This document shows positions 1-8,180 of a DNA stretch of 38,318 nucleotides, piece after piece. Under the pieces are notes generated by a model, which had not been told where the DNA came from, ran no database searches, and saw nothing but the letters and a program-made list of their open reading frames with translations. The first letter of the stretch is position 1, and each line of letters begins with the position of its first letter. Made by a program: the position numbers and the translations under genes. Origin of the DNA: an uncultured Bacteroidales bacterium (GTDB lineage Bacteria > Bacteroidota > Bacteroidia > Bacteroidales > P3); NCBI GenBank assembly GCA_900320975.1, contig ONUE01000003.1, positions 1 through 38,318 on the forward strand, written 5' to 3'.

Positions 1-1917
1 GCGGATGCTGTCGGTCGTATAATCATCCCAACGAACAAAATGATAACCAGGATATGGCGTTGCAACAAGCTCAATTTCGGCAGTGTCAGAGTATGGATAA
101 GTAAACACGGTATCATTGGCGCACCCTGTGACGTATCCCCAAGCATTATTGTTTACTGTTATGGTAACAAAGGCAGAATCTGCAAATATATGATGCCTTG
201 TATATTTATCCCCTGCTTGTGTATAAGCGTAGTATGAATTGTGTGGCACCACAAGGTCAATAATGCTATCGCATATACCCGAATAGCCGCTTAATGCCGG
301 TGGTGTGGCAGGTTTCATCCACATCACTCTCAGGCCGCTACAGCCAGTAAAAGCATAACCGTCTATCGTGGTGACGCCGTTGCCGATGGTGACAGAAGTT
401 AGTGCTCTACAGTTCTGGAAAGCACCGGAACCTATCGAAATGACGCTGTTGGGGATGGTAACGGAGGTCAGACTGTTACAGCGCTCGAAAGCATGATTGC
501 CTATTGTGGTGACGTTGTTGCCGATGGTAACGGAGGTCAGACCGTTACAGCCGTTAAAAGCATAATTGCCTATTGTGGTGACGTTGTTGCCGATGGTAAC
601 GGAGGTCAGACCGTTACAGCCGTTGAAAGCATAATTGCCTATTGTGGTGACGCTGTTGGGAATGGTGACGGAGGTCAGACCGCTACAGCCGGAGAAAGCA
701 GAACTGCCTATCGATGTAACTCCGTCGGGGATAGTGACGGAGGTCAGGCCGCTACAGTAACTGAAAACCGCAGTGCCTATCGAGGTAATGCTGTCGGAAA
801 TAGTGACGGAAGTCATGCTGTTACAGTTATAGAATACAAAATTACCCATAAATGTGACGCTATTAGGAATTGTGATGGATGTCAGGCCGCTGCAGCCTCG
901 GAAAGCATCGTTTCCTATAGAAGTGACGCCGTCGGGGATAGTGACGGAGGTTAGGCCACTACAATAAGCGAAAACAGAATTATTTATAGAAGTGACGCCG
1001 TCAGGGATGGTTACGGATGTCAGGCCATTGCAGTGAAGAAATGCCTCTTCGCCTAACGAGGTGACGCTATTGGGTATGGTGATGGATGTCAGGCCGCTGC
1101 AGTCTCGGAAAGCATCGTTTCCTATAGAAGTGACGCCGTCGGGGATAGTGACGGAGGTCAGGCTGCTACAGCCATAGAAGGTATTAGCACTTATCGAGGT
1201 AAGACTGGCGAGGATGGTGACGGAGGTCAGACCATTACAGCCGTTGAAAGCACCTTCACCTATCATGGTGACGCCGCTGCCAATGATGACAGAGGTCAAA
1301 CCTCTGCAGGAAAAGAAAGCTTCTTTGCCTATCGAAGTGACGCTGTCGGGGATTGTGAATGATGTTAGGCCGTCGCAGTATCGGAAAGCCCCCTCTCCTA
1401 TCGAGGTGACACCATCGGGAATGGAGGCGGAGGTTAAGTGGCTACAGTAAGCGAAAGCAGAATTACCTATTGAAGTGACGCCGTCGGGAATGATGACGGA
1501 AGTCAGACCGCGGCAGTCTGTGAAAGCACCTTCACCTATCATGGTGACGCCGCTGCCAATGGTGACAGAGGTCAAACCTCTGCAGCTTCGGAAAGCCACT
1601 TTTCCTATAGAGGTAATGCCGTCGGGGATGGTGACGGAGGTCAGGTCGAAGCAGTTATAGAAAGCAGAACTGCCTATCGAGGTGACAGCATAGGTGGTGT
1701 CATTATAGGTGACGCTGTCAGGGATGGTCAGTGCCCCAGTCGGCTTGGTGTTATAATAAGGAGAACGGTTGTTTTGACTTGTAACCTGCACACCTCCTGG
1801 AACGATGTTGTAATACAGTGTCTGCCCCGTGGGTGCAACGGCCGTGAAGTTGTATGCCCAAGTCGATGTGGTGCACAGGGCCATTAGTGCAAAAATCAGT
1901 AGTCTTTTTTTGTTCAT
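1..1917 (-). CDS. BspA-like leucine-rich repeat surface protein, C-terminus beyond window
   Basis: The frame is open from an ATG at 1917 to the left edge, giving 639 codons with no stop, so the C-terminus is missing. A signal peptide is clear (MNKKRLLIF, then a hydrophobic stretch, cleavage near residue 21). About 19-20 repeats of 23 residues follow, with the pattern CxxLTSVTIPxxVTSIGxxAF, which is the LRR_5/BspA type. After the repeats comes a stretch with GYHFVRW, like the divergent InlB B-repeat domain common in secreted Bacteroidota proteins. The family is exported and often surface-attached, with roles in adhesion and host binding. A type IX sorting tail may lie in the unseen part; this is inference. 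A promoter sits about 75 bases upstream of the start. The exact ligand cannot be read from the sequence. Confidence 0.9.
   Translation of the reverse strand, partial: MNKKRLLIFALMALCTTSTWAYNFTAVAPTGQTLYYNIVPGGVQVTSQNNRSPYYNTKPTGALTIPDSVTYNDTTYAVTSIGSSAFYNCFDLTSVTIPDGITSIGKVAFRSCRGLTSVTIGSGVTMIGEGAFTDCRGLTSVIIPDGVTSIGNSAFAYCSHLTSASIPDGVTSIGEGAFRYCDGLTSFTIPDSVTSIGKEAFFSCRGLTSVIIGSGVTMIGEGAFNGCNGLTSVTILASLTSISANTFYGCSSLTSVTIPDGVTSIGNDAFRDCSGLTSITIPNSVTSLGEEAFLHCNGLTSVTIPDGVTSINNSVFAYCSGLTSVTIPDGVTSIGNDAFRGCSGLTSITIPNSVTFMGNFVFYNCNSMTSVTISDSITSIGTAVFSYCSGLTSVTIPDGVTSIGSSAFSGCSGLTSVTIPNSVTTIGNYAFNGCNGLTSVTIGNNVTTIGNYAFNGCNGLTSVTIGNNVTTIGNHAFERCNSLTSVTIPNSVISIGSGAFQNCRALTSVTIGNGVTTIDGYAFTGCSGLRVMWMKPATPPALSGYSGICDSIIDLVVPHNSYYAYTQAGDKYTRHHIFADSAFVTITVNNNAWGYVTGCANDTVFTYPYSDTAEIELVATPYPGYHFVRWDDYTTDSIR
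325..1680 (-). repeat. 69-bp tandem repeats encoding the LRR array
   Basis: About 19-20 tandem units of 69 bases, each one leucine-rich repeat, inside the surface-protein gene. Neighbouring units around 513-581 and 582-650 appear to differ by a single base, and other units reuse near-identical blocks. This points to recent unit duplication or gene conversion. Every unit keeps the reading frame. Confidence 0.85.
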
Positions 1918-1992
1918 ATTGTTATTTTTTTCAGATAAAGGATATTTACCATACTTCATTGCCAACCGCATTCTATCTTTCGAAAGTGGCTG

Positions 1993-2021
1993 CAAAGATA
2001 CAAATATTTTTATATATCAAC
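1993..2021 (-). promoter_or_regulatory. Promoter of the LRR protein gene
   Basis: On the minus strand a TATCTTTG box (1993-2000) fits the Bacteroidota -7 consensus TAnnTTTG. A GTTG (2018-2021) lies 17 bases upstream as the -33 element. The untranslated leader would be about 70 bases. Confidence 0.7.
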
Positions 2022-2135
2022 TTTTCTTTTCACCCCCTCTACTAATATAATAACCACCCAAGTGGCTAAAATAGGACATCGACGCCCTGTTTTTTATGAT
2101 TTTTTTAAGATAATATTTCGCTGCTGTCACTCCCT

Positions 2136-2236
2136 TCCCGCTCCGTCCCCGCTCCGTCCCCGCTCCGACTGTTCTACGGTTGTTTAACGGTTTTTGGTCG
2201 GAGGGGGGACGGAGCGGGGTCGGAGGGGGGACGGAC
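2136..2236. repeat. Hairpin element with 12-base GC-rich tandem repeat arms
   Basis: The left arm has repeats of CGCTCCGTCCCC (about 2138-2168). The right arm (about 2194-2233) carries the complement. The central loop contains TGTTCTACGGTTGTTTA. It lies between the DUF58 gene and the LRR gene promoter. It belongs to the family of tandem-repeat hairpins seen across the window, and its loop shares a core with the element at 14296-14403. Confidence 0.7.
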
Positions 2237-2286
2237 AGGGATAGGGACAATGGACGGGGAGGGGACTCGGGTGGGTCCGGAGAAAG

Positions 2287-2306
2287 TCCGCAGACAGCTC
2301 TGCGGA
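2287..2306. other. Short perfect hairpin downstream of DUF58
   Basis: An 8-bp stem (TCCGCAGA / TCTGCGGA) with a CAGC loop lies 20 bases after the DUF58 stop. There is no T-run after it on the minus strand, so it is not a classic intrinsic terminator. It may stabilise the 3' end of the transcript. Confidence 0.5.
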
Positions 2307-2327
2307 GGATAATAAGGGTGGCGTCGT

Positions 2328-3314
2328 TTATTGTTTGCTGCGTTTCAACAAGAAGGGGAGGATTACCTGATGGAATCCTTGAGCTACGTCGACGGGGATA
2401 TAGTCGACGCGGTACTGGAGGGCGCGCTGCTGGAGTTCGGCTTGCTGGCTCTCCATCTGCTGCCTGTAGGCGGCGGCAATCTCGGCGGGGTTGAGCTTGA
2501 TGGTGTCGCCGCTCTCGAGGTCGACGAAGCGGTAGGGGCGCGCGTCGTAGTCGAGCTGTAGCTCGTGGGCGCGGTGGAAGGTGTGGAAGAGGATGACCTC
2601 GTGCTTGTTGTGGCGCAGGTGGCGCAGGGCGTCGAAGAGGTCTTCCTGGTTGCTTGATTGCCTGATTGCTTGATTGTCTGAGTTGTCGGGGTTTGAGAAT
2701 GCGTCGGTGAAGATGACGACGAGGGAGCGGCGGTGGAGCTGCTCGGCGAGGAGGTGGAGGGCTTGGGAAATGGAGAATTGAGAATTGAGAATTGAGAATT
2801 TTGACGGGTCGTGGGGTTGGAGGAGGCGTTCGAGCTCGGTGTAGAGGTGTTGCTGGTGGGCGGTGGTGGAGCGGCAAGGGGTCTGGAGGTCGATGCTTGC
2901 CTGGTTGCCGGAGTCGCCTTTGCCGATGAGCGTGAGGCCGAAAGCGTCGCGCTGGCGGTGCAGCAGCTCGATGAGTACTGCGGCGGCGTAGGTGCTGAAG
3001 GTGAGCTTGTTGGGATGCTCTATATCACCTTGTCCTTCAAGTGGGAAGAGCATCGATGCGCTCTGGTCGATGACGAGCTGGCAGCGCAGGTTGGTCTCCT
3101 CCTCGAACTGTTTGACGTACAGACGGTCGGTGCGGCCATAGAGACGCCAGTCGATGTCTCGTGTGGACTCGCCGTTGTTGTACTGGCGGTAGTCGGAGAA
3201 CTCGACGGAGAAGCCGTGGAATGGACTTTTGTGTTTGCCGGTGATGAAGCCTTCCACCACCTGGCGAGCGAAGAAGTCGAGGGATTTGTATCGGGAGAGC
3301 TGGCTTTGGTCCAT
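2328..3314 (-). CDS. DUF58 / von Willebrand A-type domain protein
   Basis: A 328-residue protein that starts like DUF58 proteins (SLDFFARQVVEGF) and has the family block DYRQYNNGESTRDIDWRLYG near residues 41-60. The vWA-like metal site motif DQSAS is at residues 83-87, and VVIFTDAFS follows near 199-207. DUF58 proteins usually work beside MoxR-type AAA ATPases and other vWA proteins in envelope or chaperone-like systems. No MoxR gene is visible here; the neighbours are trxA upstream and the LRR gene downstream. Two stretches are translations of tandem repeats rather than family sequence: FSILNSQFSI (about 173-182) and NQAIRQSSNQ (about 214-223). Both fall where vWA loops would be. The start ATG fits the family N-terminus. 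Confidence 0.88.
   Translation of the reverse strand: MDQSQLSRYKSLDFFARQVVEGFITGKHKSPFHGFSVEFSDYRQYNNGESTRDIDWRLYGRTDRLYVKQFEEETNLRCQLVIDQSASMLFPLEGQGDIEHPNKLTFSTYAAAVLIELLHRQRDAFGLTLIGKGDSGNQASIDLQTPCRSTTAHQQHLYTELERLLQPHDPSKFSILNSQFSISQALHLLAEQLHRRSLVVIFTDAFSNPDNSDNQAIRQSSNQEDLFDALRHLRHNKHEVILFHTFHRAHELQLDYDARPYRFVDLESGDTIKLNPAEIAAAYRQQMESQQAELQQRALQYRVDYIPVDVAQGFHQVILPFLLKRSKQ
2650..2681 (-). repeat. In-frame 8-base tandem repeat inside DUF58
   Basis: On the coding strand the unit is CAAGCAAT with small variations, translated as NQAIRQSSNQ. The unit is stop-free in this orientation; its complement would give TGA in each 24-base cycle. The same unit recurs in the PorW-like gene at 24201-24232. 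Confidence 0.75.
2772..2802 (-). repeat. In-frame 7-base tandem repeat inside DUF58
   Basis: The coding-strand unit is CAATTCT, repeated about four times and translated as FSILNSQFSI. It lies just before the predicted helix SQALHLLAEQL. It matches the right arm of the element at 26455-26536 in the kinase-RapZ gene. Confidence 0.75.
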
Positions 3315-3320
3315 AGTTTA

Positions 3321-3424
3321 TGTAGTTCAAGGAGTTCAGGGAGTTCAAGTAGTTCAAGACAATACTACCGGTGCGGTACATTTGTCCTGAACTCCCTGAA
3401 CTTCTTGAACTCCTTGAACTCCTA
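3321..3424. repeat. Hairpin element with 9-base repeat arms between trxA and DUF58
   Basis: The left arm (3321-3359) has units like GTTCAAGGA. The right arm (3385-3424) has the complement, TCCTTGAAC-type units. The loop is about 25 bases. It fills nearly the whole gap between the trxA stop and the DUF58 start, so a transcript through both genes would carry a stem of more than 30 bp. Confidence 0.8.
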
Positions 3425-3426
3425 TA

Positions 3427-3735
3427 TTACAATAGTGCATTGAGTTTCTCGGTGAGGGTCTCTTTGGCTACGAGGCCTACGCTCTTGTCGACGGGCTGGC
3501 CACCCTTGAAGAAGAGGACGGTGGGGACGTTGCGGATGCGGAACTGGGCGGCGAGGTCGGAGCACTCGTCGACGTCGGCGGTACCGACGATGGCGCGGCC
3601 TTCGTACTCGGCGGCGATCTCCTCGATGCGGGGTGCGAGGGCTTTGCAGGGACCGCACCAGGTGGCGCCGAAGTCAATCATTACGGGCAGCGGCTGCTGC
3701 ATGATGCTGTTGAAGTTTTCTTCTGTGATTTTCAT
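3427..3735 (-). CDS. trxA: Thioredoxin
   Basis: A 102-residue protein, the usual thioredoxin length, with the active site WCGPC at about residues 26-30 and the cis-proline loop RNVPTVLFFKGG. It reduces disulfides in cytoplasmic proteins and is recycled by thioredoxin reductase. There is no signal peptide, so it is cytoplasmic. It lies between der (upstream) and DUF58 (downstream), separated from each by a tandem-repeat hairpin. No TAnnTTTG box is seen just upstream, so it may be read from the der transcript or from a promoter I cannot recognise. Confidence 0.95.
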   Translation of the reverse strand: MKITEENFNSIMQQPLPVMIDFGATWCGPCKALAPRIEEIAAEYEGRAIVGTADVDECSDLAAQFRIRNVPTVLFFKGGQPVDKSVGLVAKETLTEKLNALL

Positions 3736-3778
3736 GATGATTAGTTTAGGTTTAAGGATTACATTTTAATGGTTATCT

Positions 3779-3935
3779 TTAAACGGCGAATTATACGAAT
3801 TTAACTAATTTGACAGCTGCAGTCAATTGCTGGCTAATTACTCTAATCAGCTTGCGCAAGCATAATTCGAGTAATTGGCTTGTATTGTTGTTCTGCGTAG
3901 CAATTCGCTTAATTTGTTTAATTCGCCGTTCATAA
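3779..3935. repeat. Hairpin element with CGAATT-type arms between der and trxA
   Basis: The left end (AAACGGCGAATTATACGAAT) and right end (TTTAATTCGCCGTTC) are inverted copies. Inner parts are imperfect repeats of AATT-containing units. Near the centre is the palindrome GCTTGCGCAAGC (3850-3861). The 16-base string TTGCGCAAGCATAATT (3852-3867) recurs exactly at 15229-15244 in a different element. Confidence 0.7.
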
Positions 3936-3954
3936 CGATTTACAATTGTCGGTG

Positions 3955-5259
3955 TTATTTTGCTCGGAAGAAGATGGACATGGGCACCCCGTGGAAGTCC
4001 CAGAGTTCGCGGAGGCGGTTCTCTACAAAGCGTTTGTAGGGGTCGCGCACATACTGCGGCAGGTTGCAGAAGAAGACGAACTGGGGGTAGGGGGTGGGTA
4101 GCTGGGTGATGTATTTGATCTTGACCCATTTGCCCTTGACCGAAGGTGGCGGGTTCTGCTCCTTGACGATGGGCAGGAGGGTGTCGTTGAGCTCGGCGGT
4201 GGAGATGCGGCGGCTGCGGGCCTCGTAGACGGCGCGGGCGGTCTCGAGGACCTTGAAGATGCGCTGCTTGTTGATGACCGAGGTGAAGATGATGGGCACG
4301 TCGTCGAAGGGCGCTATGCGCTCGCGAATGAGGTTCTCGTAGTCGCGGTGGGTGTTGGTGTCTTTCTCGACGAGGTCCCACTTGTTGACGACGATGACGA
4401 CGCCTTTGTGGTTGCGCTGGATGAGCGAGAAGATGTTGAGGTCCTGCTGTTCGAGGCCCTGGCTGGCGTCGAGCATGAGGATGCAGACGTCGGAGGCCTC
4501 GATGGCGCGCACGGAGCGCATGACGGAGTAGAACTCGAGGTCTTCGCTGACCTTGCTCTTGCGGCGCAGACCGGCGGTGTCGACGAAGTTGAAGTCGAAG
4601 CCGAAGAGGTTGTAACGTGAGTAGACGGAGTCGCGCGTGGTGCCCGCTATGGGGGTGACCACGGAGCGGTGCTCGCCGGTGATCATGTTGATGAACGACG
4701 ATTTGCCGACGTTGGGGCGGCCGACGACGGCGATGCGGGGCAGGCCGTCGGTGGGGTCGTCGGTGCCTTCGGTGAAGTCCTTGACGAGGGCGTCGAGTAG
4801 GTCGCCGGTGCCGCCGCCGGTGATGCCGGCGATGGGGAAGGGGTCACCCAGGCCGAGGGCGTAGAACTCGGCGAGGCCGTCCATCTGGGCGCTGTTGTCG
4901 ACCTTGTTGGCGGCGAGGACCACGGGCTTGGGACACTTGCGCAGCATGTCGGCCACGTCTTCGTCCATGGGGGTGAGGCCTTCGCGGGCGTCGACAAGGA
5001 AGAGTATGACGTCGGCCTCGTCGACGGCGAGGGCCACCTGCTTGCGTATCTCGACCTCGAACTCGTCGTCGCCACCCATGACGTAGCCGCCGGTGTCGAT
5101 GACGGAGAAGTGTTTGCCGTTCCAGTCGGAGTGGCCGTACTGGCGGTCGCGGGTGACGCCGGAGACGGAGTCGACGATGGCGTCGCGGCTTTCGGTGAGG
5201 CGGTTGAAGAGGGTGGACTTGCCGACGTTGGGGCGTCCGACTATAGCTATGATGTTCAC
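3955..5259 (-). CDS. der: Ribosome biogenesis GTPase Der (EngA)
   Basis: A 434-residue double GTPase. The two Walker A motifs GRPNVGKS are at residues 8-15 and about 180-187. NKVD is at about 118-121 and NKWD occurs in the second domain; a KH-like C-terminal domain follows. Der acts in maturation of the 50S ribosomal subunit. Length matches Bacteroidota homologues. The start is GTG, chosen because the first G domain begins almost at once. It is 31 bases downstream of the DUF5723 gene on the same strand, probably in one operon with it and the lipoprotein above. Confidence 0.96.
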   Translation of the reverse strand: MNIIAIVGRPNVGKSTLFNRLTESRDAIVDSVSGVTRDRQYGHSDWNGKHFSVIDTGGYVMGGDDEFEVEIRKQVALAVDEADVILFLVDAREGLTPMDEDVADMLRKCPKPVVLAANKVDNSAQMDGLAEFYALGLGDPFPIAGITGGGTGDLLDALVKDFTEGTDDPTDGLPRIAVVGRPNVGKSSFINMITGEHRSVVTPIAGTTRDSVYSRYNLFGFDFNFVDTAGLRRKSKVSEDLEFYSVMRSVRAIEASDVCILMLDASQGLEQQDLNIFSLIQRNHKGVVIVVNKWDLVEKDTNTHRDYENLIRERIAPFDDVPIIFTSVINKQRIFKVLETARAVYEARSRRISTAELNDTLLPIVKEQNPPPSVKGKWVKIKYITQLPTPYPQFVFFCNLPQYVRDPYKRFVENRLRELWDFHGVPMSIFFRAK

Positions 5260-5290
5260 GTTAGTTAGGAGTTATGTGTTTTCGGGGTTG

Positions 5291-6742
5291 TTAGTTCTGG
5301 AGGATGCGGTTGGCGCCGCCGTTGCCAATGAGGATGTTGAGGCCGAACTTGAAGTTGAAGGCCTTGGCTTCTACGAGGTAGATGCTGCTGACGTAGTCGC
5401 TCACGAGGTAGAGCTGTACGACGGTGCCGGGAGTGAAGATGAGGCCGACGCCTGGGTTGAAGAAGTTGAGCTTCTTGCCGTCGTAGACCAGCGAGTTGCC
5501 GGCGGTGACTTCGAGCCAGTTGAAGACGTTGGCGCCGAAGGAGACGGTGGTGTTGAAGCGGAAGGTGTTGACGACATCCTGGCCGAGGTCGAGCTTGTTG
5601 TTCTTGCTGAGGAGGCCGCGATCGAACTGGCCGTGGAGGAGGATGCCGGCGCGGAGCATCTTGGCGAAGCTGTAGGAAGCGCCGAGGTTAATCTTGGTGG
5701 GTATGCTGTACCAGTAGTCGGCGGCGGTGCCCGAGGCGGGACGGATGCCGGTGAAGAGGCTCTGGTAGTAGGCCACGAGGGAGTCGGTGTTGAGCTTACC
5801 GCCATGGAGCATGGTGGTGGCGTCCTCGCCGTTGAAGGTCATCTGCACATGGCCGTTCTTGGGGGTGACGGTGTTGACGTTCTTGTGCCAGTGGATGCCG
5901 GCGGTGAGGTCGTTGATGCCCAGCGAGAAGGTGAAGGGTCCCATGTCGTACTTGGCGCCGAGGTCGAAGGAGAAGCCGCCGTTGCCGCCGAAGATGTTGA
6001 AGATCTCGCCCACGGAGGTGGTCATCTTGCCGGTGGTGTCGAAATTGACGAGGGCCGACTCCTGGAACTGGTAGTAGAGGTCGACGTTGATCTGCTCGAA
6101 GTTGTCGGAGGTGGTGAGGGTGGCGCGGGTGTTGTCGGTCTGGATGTTGAGGACACCCCAGAGATATTTGGCGCGGGCGCCGACAGTGAGACCGATGGGC
6201 TCGAAGTAGTGGCCGCCGCCGACGGCTATCTCGCCGTACATGGTGGTGTTGAAGAGGTCGCCGTTCATGATCTCGATCTCGCCGATGGCATTGCCGTTGG
6301 CGTCGACATTACCTTTGCACAGAGCGTCGACGACGGAGACGGGGATGCCGAAATTGGAGATGGCCACCAGGCGTGTGTTAAAGGTGATGAAGGTGTTATG
6401 AACCTTGAAGCCGAAGCCCAGCAGATTGATGTCGGCGTCGAAGTGTATGCGGTTGTTGCTGCGCATGGCGTCGAAGGCCTTGTTGAGGTCGACGACGGTG
6501 AGGGTGTCGCCCTGGTTGCGGACGATGTCCTGCAGTGACAGCGGGGAGCCGAACTGCATGCCGACACCGGGGAGGCGCAGGTAGAAGGTGTTCTTGTTGG
6601 GGTAGAAGGCCGCGTTGAGGTCGCCGCTCTGCGGGGTGCGGAAGGTATGGTAGAAGAGATTGTTGGTCTCATTGTATTGTGCCATTGCGGTGCCACAGAA
6701 GAGGGCGGTGATGGCTGCTGCTATGATAAGTTGTTTTTTCAT
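5291..6742 (-). CDS. DUF5723-like outer-membrane beta-barrel protein
   Basis: A 483-residue protein with a signal peptide (MKKQLIIAAAITALF, cleavage after AMA near residue 21). The rest is rich in alternating polar/hydrophobic strands with many Gly, Asn and aromatic residues, as in outer-membrane barrels. It begins YNETNNLFYHTFRTPQSGDLNAA after cleavage, minus the last residues a typical DUF5723 opening with P.....NPAF-type segments. The role of the family is unknown. The gene is 17 bases downstream of a lipoprotein gene and 31 bases upstream of der. The family name rests on recognition of the overall pattern, not on a search. Confidence 0.7.
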   Translation of the reverse strand: MKKQLIIAAAITALFCGTAMAQYNETNNLFYHTFRTPQSGDLNAAFYPNKNTFYLRLPGVGMQFGSPLSLQDIVRNQGDTLTVVDLNKAFDAMRSNNRIHFDADINLLGFGFKVHNTFITFNTRLVAISNFGIPVSVVDALCKGNVDANGNAIGEIEIMNGDLFNTTMYGEIAVGGGHYFEPIGLTVGARAKYLWGVLNIQTDNTRATLTTSDNFEQINVDLYYQFQESALVNFDTTGKMTTSVGEIFNIFGGNGGFSFDLGAKYDMGPFTFSLGINDLTAGIHWHKNVNTVTPKNGHVQMTFNGEDATTMLHGGKLNTDSLVAYYQSLFTGIRPASGTAADYWYSIPTKINLGASYSFAKMLRAGILLHGQFDRGLLSKNNKLDLGQDVVNTFRFNTTVSFGANVFNWLEVTAGNSLVYDGKKLNFFNPGVGLIFTPGTVVQLYLVSDYVSSIYLVEAKAFNFKFGLNILIGNGGANRILQN

Positions 6743-6759
6743 CGTCTGTTCCTCCTATG

Positions 6760-8079
6760 TTATTTGATGAGACCTTGGTTGGTGAGCGGTATGTCGGCGG
6801 TGGCGGTGGGGTGCACCATCACGAAAGCCTTGATGTAAAGGAAGTCGCTGCGGCGCATGGATACGGTGCCGGTGCTGCTGCCGGTGGCGATGGCTAAGTT
6901 GAAGCCAATCTTGCGGGTCTTCTTAAGGTCGCGCAGGCGTTGTGCGTCGATAGGCGCAACGATGACGGTGCGCGTGGAGCCGTTGGAGACGTTCTTGCCG
7001 GTTATGGGGTCAACCTTGATAGGTGCCGAACTGATGCGGGTGTCGCGTATCAGGCTGTCGCCGATGATGCTGCCGGTGGAGTCGATAAGGAAGGCCGACA
7101 TGTTGAGGTTGGCGGGGATATTGTTGTCGAAGGCAAGGCTGAGCTTGGCGTTCTTGAGGTCCACCGTCAGGCCGCGGGCGATGCTATCGAGCGTCTGCTG
7201 GATGTCGAGGCTCGGCAAGCTGTCGCCGTTGAGGTTGATCTCGAAGCTGTAGGGCAGGCGGTTGATTCTGATGTCGAACGGGAATTCGGCATTCAGGTCA
7301 ACATTGTAGCAGATCTTCATCTTGTCGATGCTGTCCTTGAGGGCGGGGTATTGGCCCATGGGGTACGAGAAGAAGAACTGGTCGGTGAGCCAGAAGTGGT
7401 AGTCGAACTGCACGCGGATGTTTTTCGGCATGTCGTTGATGATGCTCTTCAGGTTGACTTTGTCCCTGTCGACGGTGTCGCCCTGGATGAGGTGCTTCAG
7501 CGTCTCGTCGGGCAGTACAAGGCCGGTGAACTCCACCTCGGTGCCGTCGTGCTTGGTGTAGAATATCTTTATGTTGTCAATTGTGGAAGAAACATAATTT
7601 TCGTTGTTGATGATGTCTCTCACGTTCTCTGGTACTTCGGCCTTGAAGATGGCGCGCAGGTTGAGCCACAGGTCGCCGATAGTGATATTGTCGGCACCGA
7701 TGGTTTGGTTGAAGTCTGCACCGTCGAACAGCGAGATGTTCACGCTGTACTCCAGGGTGGTGTCCTTACCAATCACGTTGACCTTTGAGCCGCCTTTGCT
7801 CAAGCCTGGGGTGACGTTGCGCAGCGTGTCGCTCATGTTTGTATCAAAGAAGATGGTGATGACATCTGTTGTGTCGTAGATATGTCCGGTGTAGGTGCTG
7901 CTGAGCATCCCGAGAATATCGTGGAACGTCATCTTGCCGTAGGCCACCGGTACGCCGTAGCTCGGATCTATCTGCCCCTGGATGTGTATGGGGTTCTTCA
8001 GGAGCTTCCAGTCATCGTCGCGCATACAGGCGCTCAAGGCCATTATCGCGACAAGGGCAAAAAATAGTCTTTTTTTCAT
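6760..8079 (-). CDS. Large lipoprotein of unknown function
   Basis: A 439-residue protein with a lipoprotein signal (MKKRLFFALVAIMALSAC; acylated Cys at 18). The mature part has no motif I recognise with certainty. It looks beta-rich with repeated blocks such as IRINRLPYSFEINLNGDSLP and a conserved-looking opening IHIQGQIDPSYGVPVAYGK. Its partner is probably the barrel protein encoded 17 bases downstream, which suggests an outer-membrane pair. Its own promoter lies at 8149-8180. Confidence 0.75.
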   Translation of the reverse strand: MKKRLFFALVAIMALSACMRDDDWKLLKNPIHIQGQIDPSYGVPVAYGKMTFHDILGMLSSTYTGHIYDTTDVITIFFDTNMSDTLRNVTPGLSKGGSKVNVIGKDTTLEYSVNISLFDGADFNQTIGADNITIGDLWLNLRAIFKAEVPENVRDIINNENYVSSTIDNIKIFYTKHDGTEVEFTGLVLPDETLKHLIQGDTVDRDKVNLKSIINDMPKNIRVQFDYHFWLTDQFFFSYPMGQYPALKDSIDKMKICYNVDLNAEFPFDIRINRLPYSFEINLNGDSLPSLDIQQTLDSIARGLTVDLKNAKLSLAFDNNIPANLNMSAFLIDSTGSIIGDSLIRDTRISSAPIKVDPITGKNVSNGSTRTVIVAPIDAQRLRDLKKTRKIGFNLAIATGSSTGTVSMRRSDFLYIKAFVMVHPTATADIPLTNQGLIK

Positions 8080-8148
8080 GGTTTATTGCTTTTGGTTATT
8101 ATTATTATTCAGACGATTAGATACAATACGGGTATGATGCATATTTTA

Positions 8149-8180
8149 CAAAGATATGCATTATATTTAAATTATGCAAC
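8149..8180 (-). promoter_or_regulatory. Promoter of lipoprotein-DUF5723-der operon
   Basis: On the minus strand TATCTTTG (8149-8156) with GTTG (8177-8180) 20 bases upstream fits the Bacteroidota consensus. It sits in the 100-base gap after the peptide-binding lipoprotein and touches that gene's stop codon. It would give a leader of about 65 bases. Confidence 0.7.

Noticed and set aside
325..1680. Regular repeats that could suggest a CRISPR array
   Set aside because: Units are contiguous 69-base coding repeats with no unique spacers, and they translate as leucine-rich repeats.
2017..2877. A 286-codon minus-strand frame
   Set aside because: Pro/Arg-rich shadow of the DUF58 gene in another frame that runs into the GC-rich hairpin.
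5093..6538. A 481-codon plus-strand frame
   Set aside because: Antisense to the DUF5723 gene and the start of der; Val/Glu/Ala-rich shadow without motifs.
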